From NCBI RefSeq assembly GCF_947500065.1, contig NZ_CANMQT010000005.1, positions 248,001 through 312,000 of the forward strand: a stretch of DNA of 64,000 nt, given 5' to 3'. The position numbers and the translations under genes were made by a program. The notes beneath the pieces were generated by a model. It was given only the letters and a program-made list of their open reading frames with translations. It was not told the DNA's origin and did no database searches. Shown piece by piece: positions 46,501-53,683 of this stretch. This DNA is from an uncultured Aquimarina sp. Lineage in GTDB: Bacteria; Bacteroidota; Bacteroidia; Flavobacteriales; Flavobacteriaceae. Numbering within the stretch: position 1 is the first letter of the stretch; every line of letters begins with the position of its first letter.

Positions 46501-49115
46501 ACTCGTAATACAGGAACCGAACGATAGGTGAAACTTTTTTCATAATGATATGGTTCACCTTCCTCAATACTTCCATCCTCATATACATACTCTGGAGTAG
46601 TTACATCGATAACATCAGAGATATTTACAGATTCGTTAGCATCTAATAGGTTAATACTTGTATTAGTATTAATTTTTAACCCTGTTGTTTGATTTATTTC
46701 ATAATTCAACGGCAAGGCTTCTGTTCTGTATTCTCCAGTTTCACTATTCGTTTCAAAATAAAATTTAGTGTATGGAGTTACATTTGCTCCCACAGGAGCG
46801 TAGTCTAAAACAATGTTTGCTATTCCAATGTTGTTTTTAGAACTGATACGTGTCGTTGTCACTATACCGTCATCATCTGTACTAGAAGTTTCGAACAATC
46901 CATCTTGCCCAAAACCAATAGGTTTTTGTGCTTCAACAGCACCTCCAACAACTTTACCTACTAGTGTAACTTTAGTATTATCAACAAAAATTACTTGTTC
47001 ATTAGCATCTTCAAAGAATTCTTGGAACGTTCCTGGATCTGCTGGAAATCTACCATTATAATTGAACTCATGACCATTTTTCTTAAGGGTGATATAATGA
47101 TTTCCTATAGGAACGCTGATATCGAAATTCCCTTCTACATCAGAAGTTAAAGGAGTATTATTCTCATCCAACACAATCTGACCATCAATATAAATACTAA
47201 CTCCTTCTGAAGCAATTCTTGCGTACCTTTCTAAATAATCATCCGTATCATCATCAGAAGTTCCTGCGTCATTGTACCAATATTCTCCTTTAGAAAATTT
47301 TTCTGAGCCTTTCTGATAGTAATTATAGCCTTCATCAAGTATACCAGGACCACTTATGTATTCATCACCATCTGTTAAGCCTGAGAAATCAGGAACATCT
47401 GGGTCAATACTGTTCACATCTACAAAGGATCTAAATACTTCTCTAGAATCAAAGAGCACTTTCCCTTTAAAACTAAAAGAAGATACATCGACAAAATCAA
47501 TCTTATTAACAACTTCAGAACCTTGCCCTAAAAACACTAACTGTTGATTTGGTTCGAATTGATGTTGTCCGTATAAAGGTGTAATCGTAAAAGATTCTCC
47601 TGTACCAGAATAAGGTATCGCAGTTATCTCATAATTTCCATTACTATCACTAACACCCAAAATACCTAATTGATCTGATGTAGGGATATTACCTGCTCCA
47701 TTTATCCACAAAACTTTATCAGATTCAGCAGTAGAAGCATTCCATAAAACTCCATGATTTTTGTTATAGTTAAATCCATTTCTAGATAAATCATATGCAT
47801 AGGCACCCACATTTTCATTAGCACTTAAATAACTGATTAATCTAGAATCATTACCACTTATGTAGCGTCTGTAATCTGTTCTGATACTTAATGGATCAAC
47901 TACTGCATTCCAAATTCGTACTTCGTCTACATCTACAGATTTTCCACTACCGATATATACATCATCCCACTCCGTGGCAACTCCTCCCAAACTTAAAATA
48001 CTAGGCTGAGTCGGAGTAGAAACTTCTAGATAAGGGCCAGCATAACCTTCATTAAATTCATCCAATTGGGCATTAATTTCATTTTTATAATCATCATTAA
48101 TAGCACGCCCATTTATATATAACAAAGGAACTTCGCCATCATTAAGCACTATAGAAAAATGCACAAAATTAGTATTGAAATCTGTTATAGGTAATAATTC
48201 ATCATCTCCTCTAGTATTCAATTTACCAGATGGATAAAAATTCTGTAATTGATATTCACTACCTCCTATATTTACGGATAATGTATTAGAAGAAGGATCT
48301 AAATCTATATTAGCATCAAAATAGTTAAACCCAAAATTAACAAGTCTAAATAATTGTATAGAAGGATCTGAACTAGTCGTAAAATTGGTTTCAGGACGTA
48401 TCCAGGCTTGTATTGTAGCTGCAGTGGTAATCGGAGAATTAAGGTTTTCTATTTTTACTTGTTCTGTACTTGGGATTCGTAAAACACTACCAATAGTACC
48501 GTTACTCCCTTCAGAATTAGCTTTGATCGTAACATCTTTAACAGGACTTCCTCCTTCATAACTAATATTTCCGGTGACTACGGCAGTTGGGTTTCTATAT
48601 CCAATCCCTGTTATATAAGTTGAGTAAAGACTTTCGATTTCACTTACTCCATCAGCTTCTACTTTGTATTCATATAGAACACCACCTTCTACGTACTTAT
48701 CTTCATACGTTGTCTGGTCAGGAGCAATACTACTGATAGCTAGAAATTCATTGCTACCGTCATCCGTGTATTCTCTACGATATATAACAATTGTACTTAT
48801 TAAGTCTAGATTACTTCTTAGTGTCCAACTTATAAGTACTTTGTCTCCGAAATACCCTTTAGAAACATCAAAGGATTCTTCTGAAAAGGTATTGAATAAA
48901 TATAAAACATCCCACGGAAATCTAACATCTGCAGGTGTTGTATTTCTTACTCCGCTACTGGTATCTTGCCCTAAAAAAGGCAGTCCTACTTGTATCGTAT
49001 ATCCACTATTTTGTATGGCTTGTGATACTGGAGCAACTTTAGCTCCTTGGTCGTTCTGTGCATAGAGTCCTATAGAGAAGAGCCCTAAACACAGCAATAC
49101 TATATGTTTTTTCAT
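40545..49115 (-). CDS. Giant T9SS-secreted adhesin with three LamG-like domains
   Basis: The 2856 residues have a signal peptide (CLGLFSIGLYAQ) and a type A T9SS sorting domain (about 2775-2856; YPNPFNNDF ... GIYLLQM ... RKIIKN). A fibronectin-like region comes first (about 70-185). A LamG/concanavalin-like domain is at about 210-415 (TIQAWIRPE), with two more at about 1755-1930 (ITVEFWMKN) and 1950-2145 (ATISFWVKT). The middle contains carboxypeptidase-regulatory-like beta domains and a long helical stretch (about 1185-1300). A domain shared with the next gene lies at about 2358-2475. LamG domains often bind glycans. It is probably a surface adhesin or polysaccharide-binding protein. Confidence 0.93.
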   Translation of the reverse strand: MKKHIVLLCLGLFSIGLYAQNDQGAKVAPVSQAIQNSGYTIQVGLPFLGQDTSSGVRNTTPADVRFPWDVLYLFNTFSEESFDVSKGYFGDKVLISWTLRSNLDLISTIVIYRREYTDDGSNEFLAISSIAPDQTTYEDKYVEGGVLYEYKVEADGVSEIESLYSTYITGIGYRNPTAVVTGNISYEGGSPVKDVTIKANSEGSNGTIGSVLRIPSTEQVKIENLNSPITTAATIQAWIRPETNFTTSSDPSIQLFRLVNFGFNYFDANIDLDPSSNTLSVNIGGSEYQLQNFYPSGKLNTRGDDELLPITDFNTNFVHFSIVLNDGEVPLLYINGRAINDDYKNEINAQLDEFNEGYAGPYLEVSTPTQPSILSLGGVATEWDDVYIGSGKSVDVDEVRIWNAVVDPLSIRTDYRRYISGNDSRLISYLSANENVGAYAYDLSRNGFNYNKNHGVLWNASTAESDKVLWINGAGNIPTSDQLGILGVSDSNGNYEITAIPYSGTGESFTITPLYGQHQFEPNQQLVFLGQGSEVVNKIDFVDVSSFSFKGKVLFDSREVFRSFVDVNSIDPDVPDFSGLTDGDEYISGPGILDEGYNYYQKGSEKFSKGEYWYNDAGTSDDDTDDYLERYARIASEGVSIYIDGQIVLDENNTPLTSDVEGNFDISVPIGNHYITLKKNGHEFNYNGRFPADPGTFQEFFEDANEQVIFVDNTKVTLVGKVVGGAVEAQKPIGFGQDGLFETSSTDDDGIVTTTRISSKNNIGIANIVLDYAPVGANVTPYTKFYFETNSETGEYRTEALPLNYEINQTTGLKINTNTSINLLDANESVNISDVIDVTTPEYVYEDGSIEEGEPYHYEKSFTYRSVPVLRVTEQTSDEMVSIDDVDISTDGFEYPVYTQFGSYKIVLNSFERYINNDDAPVEDLVPVIDGELIINNNLALEGSTTVENDPQDASIINYTFKGGLPAISSPFIQTLDIKYRIKGVDYPAENYISNGIILGGQSDGSQTFITAAPDTPDIILRDPPGSNSFASIEEGESISFTSETDLASTIGESVNLELKLGVRFETGGGLAGPVIDAETTDNINAGIKLSRTSTNGESVTKKYTFTQTISTSDDPEFVGAEGDLYIGQSKNYFYGSYDDIQTSAAIIGTSPSYELTNTAGESIFVSKQKAMYFVEEPSETFFVYSQKYLLESLIPELELIISNLDNGIINEGDQGVLTRREYVEQIRLWRSIIQENEKLKYVVKNDRAAYKSIVTDRINDFNSTINEALEDSDLTPALENNLKDRLAASNNLKTLLDSNFEDNISFDAGVGEFSRSIETSTITSTTKKINLNIQEDLAIQFGFQFNSTGLISTTSFFFEQDINAAITEEEESTINVSYTFKDNDPANLLSVDVVNLFDGNGPVFSTIGGKTSCPYEGPELSNFYNHTTYDPDATEIVELSSDQQEQLSYATQKAEDPLISVEVADVSNVPEGQNAEFVLKLENRSDLTSDAADFNYFELLIDNTTNPNNALININANANIVYVPYGEPVYYTMTLGKSVSDVYDYKDIRVVLQSRCDPVNVFDDVYVSAQFIPSCSEVEINAPLDNWVYNIDTAYNLDGTTNSLNIDLFGFNTSFDSFQKIDLEYRLASSPNWSRLQTYYSNQTFYDEAVLANETDISLISSPTLSFGLDIAGLRLQDGEYEIRARSSCTNGTEFISEVITGSVDLHAPQRFGTPLPTDGILSSGEDLKVSFSESVFYNSAVSNIEIKGETNQLPINNNVSLYFEGVANTAVINNPRITSGDITVEFWMKNSTTSSTASIISQTDGINIGLENGEIYYTLNDLTTRGVISNDNLFHHYTFTHKNSTGEISIYEDDSEIAGNTDTPETQFTTNNELVVGGNTFIGNIHDLRIWSKAISLEDAYANRFTKLIGNENSLIGYWPMNEGRGTLAKDLARFKHATVNASWDIKPKGNSYQFQDGQSLEMDNVDFVVLNNEMDATISFWVKTDTPQVGTIFSNGRGDGSDIVQSNGLANKWAISMTTTGTLNLESEGNSYPLTTQSIADDSWHHVTLLFNRIGSLRTYIDAELVSSNPIADIGGFSGNKAWLGARGSIDLAGNETIDQPFLGKIDEFRFWNTLRNVEQISRDRFNEVDFESIGMLLYARMNTPETPTGNGPRYYHAYSNLTIIPSNAILSNGTVNYSDDVPGIRPERSLIKFQVNQVINEDEMILEPVISDWASLEGQIVDITVHRMFDASNNMQQSPITWTAYIKRNEVSWFAEGYNEIIDIVKNDDEEKSFEITVLNKGGNGQPFNISNVPNWLTLSTTSGTLDPDSSIVITATIDRELTAGEYLENLYLETDFGYDEKLQLEVRVLAPEPDWDVNPNDFEYSMNIVGKVKIDGVFSNDLYDKVAAFHEGEVRGVANLIYDPLYQEYFIYVTVYSETVSGESINFSIWDASDGKVLGASIDTNATISFKQNEVIGTLNNSAIFENTDIIVQEIEMNQGWTWVSLNVNDANFSNLNTLTENLSLETSDRILSHSPSLLETYYKDESVPTRSGWSGDITADGGLTISKMYKIRLAEEQALTIRGNIVDIDNWDFPVKENWNWLPYPIGANQPINEALAYFEAQEGDVIKSQSSFAIYDPLNGWKGTLNYLEAGNGYMMKSSLDQSFSYPTYLSTKAGKSKDYILNNGGNQDMMSEFKSYSQNMNAVVSLPEGYHELFVYDTKGILKGVALNQDVSNTQLSFITIYGDVPENLEFYIGDGFQKKPTAYTIPFKSNDVLGTITDPIILRELKDTVTIYPNPFNNDFIIQTNTVKSETIFIKLFNLTNQLIFSKKLEVTSGVNSLRISPEVASGIYLLQMEMNENTINRKIIKN

Positions 49116-49127
49116 ACCTATATCGTC

Positions 49128-49997
49128 TTATAATTTGATGATATAGTTCACTCCATAGTTTACAGGTCGTGTTTCTGCATCTCCTCTATCTTGTACTCCT
49201 CCATTCACTGTATGATTATGAGTACCTCCCGATCCTGTAGTTCTAGCTCTATCTGTACCATTAGTTCCGTCACCATCTGCATAATCACCAGAACTTGTAC
49301 TATCGTTAATATATCTATCATTATAACCATGTGTGTGACTACCTCCATTGGCAATAGAAATATTATCAGGGTGATTATGGCTTTCAAAAGAGTCTTGCTG
49401 AGTTCCTTTTAGAGCAGGTCCAGATTCATTGTTTACAGGACTCGTACCTGTTCCTCTAAGAAACATACCTTGTAAATTTGGTGCATTATTAGATCCCAAT
49501 AGTGTTCTTAAATTAGCGGATCCAGTAATTGCTGTAAGACTTTGTCCATTACAAAGCACCCAACCTGCAGGAGCATCTGTACCTATAAAAGGCATAATAG
49601 ATCCCGATGGAACACCATTATTGGCAGCAATTGCATAGGGTACATGTTTTAATTGTTCGTCAGAAATAACTGTTGGCCCTTCTGTTATTCGTAAATACGC
49701 TTGGAAGTTTGCAAAATTAGCATTGTTCTGAAATGTAGGGTCAATCACATGTGAGAACACACCAAATGCATCTGTTTCTAGATTTGCTGTCTCTGTAGAG
49801 ATTTGTACTTCTGTAGAAGCTACCTTATGGTAGATAAAAAAGGTAAGGCTTATCGATGCATTTGCTCTAGCTGTATTATTATTGTCTCTGGCAATTCCTT
49901 GTACAGCAATTCCTGCAGTAGACGCAGAAGTTTGTGAGTAACTAGCGGAGATAGTAAATAACATTAAAAATGATAGAAAAAGTAATTTTGTTTTCAT
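49128..49997 (-). CDS. Secreted protein with a phage tail-collar-like domain
   Basis: The ATG at 49997 opens a clear signal peptide (KTKLLFLSFLMLFTISASYS); an ATG at 50066 would add 23 residues and spoil it. Of 289 residues, about 25-130 form a beta-rich stalk. The C-terminal part has the tail-collar motif SGSIMPFIGTDAPAGWVLCN (about 132-151), LRGTG, and a Gly/His-rich end (ESHNH, GSHTHGY, GGTHNHTVNG). In phages such domains form trimeric fibre tips, often metal-loaded. No phage genes are nearby. It is the first gene of the adhesin operon (12 bases upstream of the giant), so a cell-surface fibre role seems likely. Confidence 0.85.
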   Translation of the reverse strand: MKTKLLFLSFLMLFTISASYSQTSASTAGIAVQGIARDNNNTARANASISLTFFIYHKVASTEVQISTETANLETDAFGVFSHVIDPTFQNNANFANFQAYLRITEGPTVISDEQLKHVPYAIAANNGVPSGSIMPFIGTDAPAGWVLCNGQSLTAITGSANLRTLLGSNNAPNLQGMFLRGTGTSPVNNESGPALKGTQQDSFESHNHPDNISIANGGSHTHGYNDRYINDSTSSGDYADGDGTNGTDRARTTGSGGTHNHTVNGGVQDRGDAETRPVNYGVNYIIKL

Positions 49998-50040
49998 AAT
50001 TAAAAAATTAAAAATAGTTAGCTGAATTGTTTTTTTGTTA

Positions 50041-50082
50041 TAAAAGTATTGCCCTAACAAATACATCTAATTGATTGTTAGG
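50041..50082 (-). promoter_or_regulatory. Candidate promoter and palindromic operator of the adhesin operon
   Basis: On the minus strand TACTTTTA (50041-50048) is one mismatch from the -7 consensus and lies 43 bases from the ATG. Four bases upstream begins an interrupted palindrome: CCTAACAA (50053-50060) and TTGTTAGG (50075-50082) with 14 bases between. It covers the place of the -33 box. A dimeric regulator could bind here. Confidence 0.5.
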
Positions 50083-51249
50083 ATTAATGATGTGAAAATC
50101 TAATGTAATATGAATGGAATGTTGATGAGGGTTTTCTCATACATTTTTTTCATACGTTAATGAAATAATTGTGGAATATTTTTTTGATAGTGTCATCATC
50201 TTATTATTTTAGGGCTTAATTTTATTTATATACTGCGTAAAACTAGGCATAAATACCTTGATTCGATCCCCGTATAAACCCCCGTTGTACGTTTTAGTGG
50301 ATAACTAATAAAATGATCTTATTTGTGAAACATAACTCGGTTATTATTCATATTTACGTTTAAGTATATACATCTGTGATGTAAAATGAACTAACAATTT
50401 TTGTGTAACACTGAGTGTAATCTCATAAGGGAAATTTTATCAACTGTTCTTTGACGCGTTGAATTTCTTGTACGCTATCTCTTTGTCATAAGCAAAGGCT
50501 GTATAGCTTCTGTGATTAAGCCTCCAAAAAAATTCTGTTTTTTTTTAGATTTTAAGATAAAACATATTCTAATTAGAGCTTAACCCTCAATATTATTTCA
50601 CCAAGGTAAGACAAAAATTATGACTATAAGATTTTTTATGCATTTTATCTGAATAAAAGCGTGTTTTATCGTGTTTCATGTCATTTGTTTTTAGTGAAGT
50701 ATGAAAAGAATTACAATCATTATATCTGCTTGCGTAGTACATTTGGAGGCATTTACAAAAAAATCATAGAGAGATGTATTTTGATCAATTGGATATTTTG
50801 CGAATACGGTTAGTAAATATGTAAATGATTGCGCTATATCTAAATATTTTAGTAATCGAACAATGGGAAATGATTATGGTATCTTGTGCAAATTAAATCA
50901 ATTGTCTTTTTATTAATTCGGATACCCGTCTGTTTGTAATGAGGTCTTTCTTTTTGAAACGAAATAGCTAAAATAAATTTAAAAATGAGGGATATTTTAC
51001 CGGATAAACCAATATTCCTTCTCATTCTCCAACATATTACTTGCCTATAAATTAATAAATCAAATGATTAAAAAAACAAGATTATTGATGTCCTTTTTTA
51101 CATAACCAACAAACACTAGAAATGAAAGTTTTTAGTGTTTGTTTATTATCTATTTAGGTTATCTCAGATTTTCATATTTCAGTATATTTACATATCACAT
51201 AAAAGTTATTAGATCACAGGGATTGATCTAACTAATCAAAACCATCATA
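50083..51249. other. Long gene-free stretch with one strong inverted repeat
   Basis: This 1.17-kb stretch has no convincing ORF; the longest runs are short and AT-rich. The clearest structure is AACAAACACTA (51108-51118) with its exact complement TAGTGTTTGTT (51133-51143) around a 14-base loop, about 107 bases upstream of the DUF1080 gene. It is terminator-like but follows no plus-strand gene, so it might end a small RNA or act on the next gene. TATATTTA near 51183 is a possible -7 box for that gene. Confidence 0.45.
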
Positions 51250-52047
51250 ATGAAGAAACTCACATACCTTCTATTAACCCTTCTTGTTATAGTATCGTGT
51301 AAAGAAAACGCTACAACATCAATCCAAGAGGAAAACCAAAAGGAAGAAATCACTACTCCACCACAAAAGGAAATCACCGATCCTAAAGAAACCGAAATCT
51401 GGGATCCGGAGCCTAAAGCAGTTTCTTTTAACGATATCAATGTACCATCAGATGCTATCCAACTTTTTAATGGAAATGATTTAGACCAATGGATCTCAAC
51501 CAAAGATTCTACAACGGCGGCTTGGACTATCAATCCTGATAAAACAATGACTGTAAAACCTGGGACAGGTGATATACAAACAAAAGAAAATTTTGGAAGT
51601 GTCCAATTACATTTGGAATGGAAAGCTCCTGATATTGTTAAAGGAGAAGGACAAGGAAGGGGAAATAGCGGAGTTTTCTTTCAGAATAAATATGAAGTGC
51701 AAATTCTGGATAGTTACCAAAATCGTACTTATGCCAATGGACAAGCTACTTCTATTTATAAACAACATATTCCATTAGTTAATGCTACTAAACCTAACGA
51801 TCAATGGCAAACGTATGATATCATATTTCACACACCAACGTTTAGTGCAGATGGCAAAAAGACTAAATCAGGATCTTTTACTGTGATTCATAACGGAGTA
51901 CTTGTGCAAGATCACGTAGAAATTTTAGGAAGTACGGAATACATTGGGCCTCCTAAAAATGAACCTCACGGTAAAGGTCCAATCAAATTACAGGATCATA
52001 GTAATCCAGTGCATTATAGAAATATTTGGATAAGGGAGTTGAAGTAA
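51250..52047 (+). CDS. DUF1080 lipoprotein (3-keto-disaccharide hydrolase family)
   Basis: The 265 residues carry a lipoprotein signal (LLTLLVIVSC; Cys about 17) and a Glu/Thr/Pro-rich linker. A DUF1080/LamG-like domain follows (LFNGNDLDQW, about 78-87; GRGNSGVFFQNKYEVQILDS, about 139-158; QDHSNPVHYRNIWIREL at the end). The family includes enzymes that cleave 3-keto-glycosides made by GMC 3-dehydrogenases. A GMC dehydrogenase operon lies 12 kb away, so the two may act in one pathway on the outer membrane or in the periplasm. The gene is alone on its strand. Confidence 0.88.
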   Translation: MKKLTYLLLTLLVIVSCKENATTSIQEENQKEEITTPPQKEITDPKETEIWDPEPKAVSFNDINVPSDAIQLFNGNDLDQWISTKDSTTAAWTINPDKTMTVKPGTGDIQTKENFGSVQLHLEWKAPDIVKGEGQGRGNSGVFFQNKYEVQILDSYQNRTYANGQATSIYKQHIPLVNATKPNDQWQTYDIIFHTPTFSADGKKTKSGSFTVIHNGVLVQDHVEILGSTEYIGPPKNEPHGKGPIKLQDHSNPVHYRNIWIRELK

Positions 52048-52071
52048 CTGAGTGTTTTATAAACAAAAAAA

Positions 52072-52088
52072 GAGTGCTAAAAGCACCC
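52072..52088. terminator. Bidirectional terminator
   Basis: GAGTGCT (52072-52078) and AGCACCC (52082-52088) form a 7-bp stem with a 3-base loop. T runs follow on both strands. On the minus strand the stem pairs fully, with one G-U pair. It separates the convergent DUF1080 and phasin-like genes. Confidence 0.8.
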
Positions 52089-52113
52089 TTTTTTATTAAT
52101 ATAGTTTAAAAGA

Positions 52114-52401
52114 TTAAGCAAAAAGCTTTGTGAATCTTTTTTTACTTTCTGTAACGTGATCTTTCACCATCTCTAATGTATCAAACACTATCTCTTGTTG
52201 GTTATTTAATAATTTAAGACCACCTTCTAAAGCTTTGTTACCAACTTCTTGCCACTGGCTTACTACAGATATTGATTCTAATACAGTAGTTTCAGTAGTT
52301 TTTAAAGCATAATTATTTGCTTTTTTTGCAGTTTCTTTAGTAGTATCGATAGCAGTGTTAATAGTACCTACAACACTTACTTTTTTAGCTTTTTTACTCA
52401 T
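52114..52401 (-). CDS. Small phasin-like protein 1
   Basis: The 95 residues are helical with no signal peptide. The C-terminal half (NNQQEIVFDTLEMVKDHVTE) matches the end of the product of 53305-53568 (AKQQNTMFDTLDMSKEKVTS), so the two are paralogues. Phasins are small amphipathic helical proteins that coat storage granules or lipid droplets. Its place beside a storage-lipid operon supports that role, but the family call rests on composition and context. It starts 48 bases after the H1-tailed protein gene and is probably co-transcribed with it. Confidence 0.75.
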   Translation of the reverse strand: MSKKAKKVSVVGTINTAIDTTKETAKKANNYALKTTETTVLESISVVSQWQEVGNKALEGGLKLLNNQQEIVFDTLEMVKDHVTESKKRFTKLFA

Positions 52402-52449
52402 ACTATATATTTTAATATTTTATTACTTCTTTTTCTGATTTACTACAGC

Positions 52450-53217
52450 TTATTTCTTAGCTTCAGTTACTTTTTCAGTTACAACTTTAGCTTCAGCTTT
52501 TTTTGCAGGAGCTTTCGTAGCAGCTGTTTTAGCTACAACTGTTTTTGTAGTAGAAGCTTTCTTAGCTACAGTCTTTTTAGCAGGAGCTTTCTTTGCTACT
52601 GTTTTTTTAGCTGGAGCCTTTTTTGTAGGTGCCTTTTTTACTGGAGCTTTCTTTGCTACTGCTTTTTTAGCTGGAGCCTTTTTTGCAGGAGCTTTCTTAG
52701 CTGCAGCTTTTTTAGTATCCTTTTTATCACTAAGATCAATATCGATATCTGTATAATCTTCGATCTTTTCTTTTACTTCTTCAATAGTATTAGCAATATC
52801 TTTTTTAAGTTTAACAGACATTTTCTCTGCTTTCTTAACTAGTTTATTTTTAGATACTTCTTCCTGAATCTTATTTTTTACTTCTTCTACTTTCTCAACA
52901 ACTGGATGATCAGTAACCATTTTCTTTACTTGATCAACCATCTTTGGATCATAACCAACTAATGTTTTTAAACGATCAGTTCCGCTTTCTAATTGTCCTT
53001 TTAAAGTTTCAGCAGTTTCAACAAACATATTCATTTGTTGTTTTGTTAATGGCTCTGCCTTCTTTATTAACTTAGAAGTTAATTTTTGCCATTTTTCTCC
53101 AGTTTCTACTGTAGTTTCAATTGCTTTAAATGATGCATCAATTAAATCACCGTTGATTTTTTTAACGATATCTTTAGCTTTTGCAATTTTGTTATCTTTT
53201 TTACTTTTAGCTGCCAT
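52450..53217 (-). CDS. Phasin-like protein with a histone-H1-like Lys/Ala/Pro tail
   Basis: The 255 residues have two parts. About 1-165 is helical and phasin-like ([40 protein letters not shown], then a charged coiled coil). About 168-255 is a low-complexity basic tail built from [11 protein letters not shown] repeats. This layout matches PhaF of Pseudomonas and the lysine/alanine-rich lipid-droplet protein TadA/HBHA of actinobacteria, which bind granules with one half and DNA or other anions with the other. I infer that it links lipid droplets to the nucleoid. It is preceded by a SARP-type promoter (53256-53291). The codon use of the tail is repetitive, so its length may vary between strains. 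Confidence 0.85.
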   Translation of the reverse strand: MAAKSKKDNKIAKAKDIVKKINGDLIDASFKAIETTVETGEKWQKLTSKLIKKAEPLTKQQMNMFVETAETLKGQLESGTDRLKTLVGYDPKMVDQVKKMVTDHPVVEKVEEVKNKIQEEVSKNKLVKKAEKMSVKLKKDIANTIEEVKEKIEDYTDIDIDLSDKKDTKKAAAKKAPAKKAPAKKAVAKKAPVKKAPTKKAPAKKTVAKKAPAKKTVAKKASTTKTVVAKTAATKAPAKKAEAKVVTEKVTEAKK

Positions 53218-53255
53218 AATATATTTTTTTTACTTTAATTCTTAATTTTCTTTTG

Positions 53256-53291
53256 CAAACATATAAACCACAAGTTGCAAATGAGTTACAA
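53256..53291 (-). promoter_or_regulatory. SARP-type promoter of the H1-tailed phasin-like gene
   Basis: The minus strand reads TTGTAAC-TCAT-TTGCAAC (53291-53274), then ten bases, then TATGTTTG (53263-53256), a perfect TAnnTTTG -7 box. Two heptamers at an 11-base period just upstream of the -7/-10 box is the known site layout for SARP activators. The repeats replace a normal -33 box, as in activator-dependent promoters. Confidence 0.75.
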
Positions 53292-53304
53292 TTTTAAATC
53301 GGGG

Positions 53305-53568
53305 TTATTTTTTATTAAAAAAAGATGTCACTTTTTCTTTAGACATATCCAATGTATCAAACATTGTGTTTTGTTGTTTAGCACTAAAACTTAGTCCTTT
53401 TTTAATATTCTTATTCGTAAAATCCTGACATTTTTCTGCTACAGATAATCCTTTCATAAATCCTTTTTCTGTAACGTCTAATGCTTTCTTATTTACTGTT
53501 AATACAGTATCGATTACGTTTTCTACTGTAAAAAATGCTACTTTAGAATTTCTGTTTTTAGTTTCCAT
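53305..53568 (-). CDS. Small phasin-like protein 2
   Basis: The 87 residues are helical, Lys-rich and lack a signal peptide. The sequence KQQNTMFDTLDMSKEKVTSF near the end is shared with the product of 52114-52401. It is likely to coat the same particles. It has its own SARP-type promoter (53607-53642) and is followed, 87 bases on, by the H1-tailed gene with its own promoter, so the two can be induced together. Confidence 0.75.
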   Translation of the reverse strand: METKNRNSKVAFFTVENVIDTVLTVNKKALDVTEKGFMKGLSVAEKCQDFTNKNIKKGLSFSAKQQNTMFDTLDMSKEKVTSFFNKK

Positions 53569-53606
53569 TATTATATTTTTTAATTATTATTTCAATATTT
53601 ATACTG

Positions 53607-53642
53607 CAAACATACAATGGTGCAGTTACAAACGAGTTGCAA
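53607..53642 (-). promoter_or_regulatory. SARP-type promoter of phasin-like gene 2
   Basis: The minus strand reads TTGCAAC-TCGT-TTGTAAC (53642-53625), then ten bases, then TATGTTTG (53614-53607). Heptamers, spacings and -7 box are the same as at 53256-53291, while the ten-base spacers differ, so the elements are conserved and not the surrounding DNA. The gene start is 38 bases downstream of the -7 box. The SARP regulator gene ends 41 bases upstream of the site. Confidence 0.75.
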
Positions 53643-53683
53643 ATAATAATGACGACGTTTAAATGTATACTAAAGGAAGTGAT

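Noticed and set aside
49128..49997. Prophage remnant, from the tail-collar domain
   Set aside because: There are no other phage genes, the protein has a signal peptide, and it is in an operon with a T9SS adhesin.
50701..50769. A 22-codon plus-strand ORF (MKRITIIISACVVHLEAF)
   Set aside because: It is too short, has no promoter or terminator next to it, and its signal-like start is expected by chance in AT-rich DNA.
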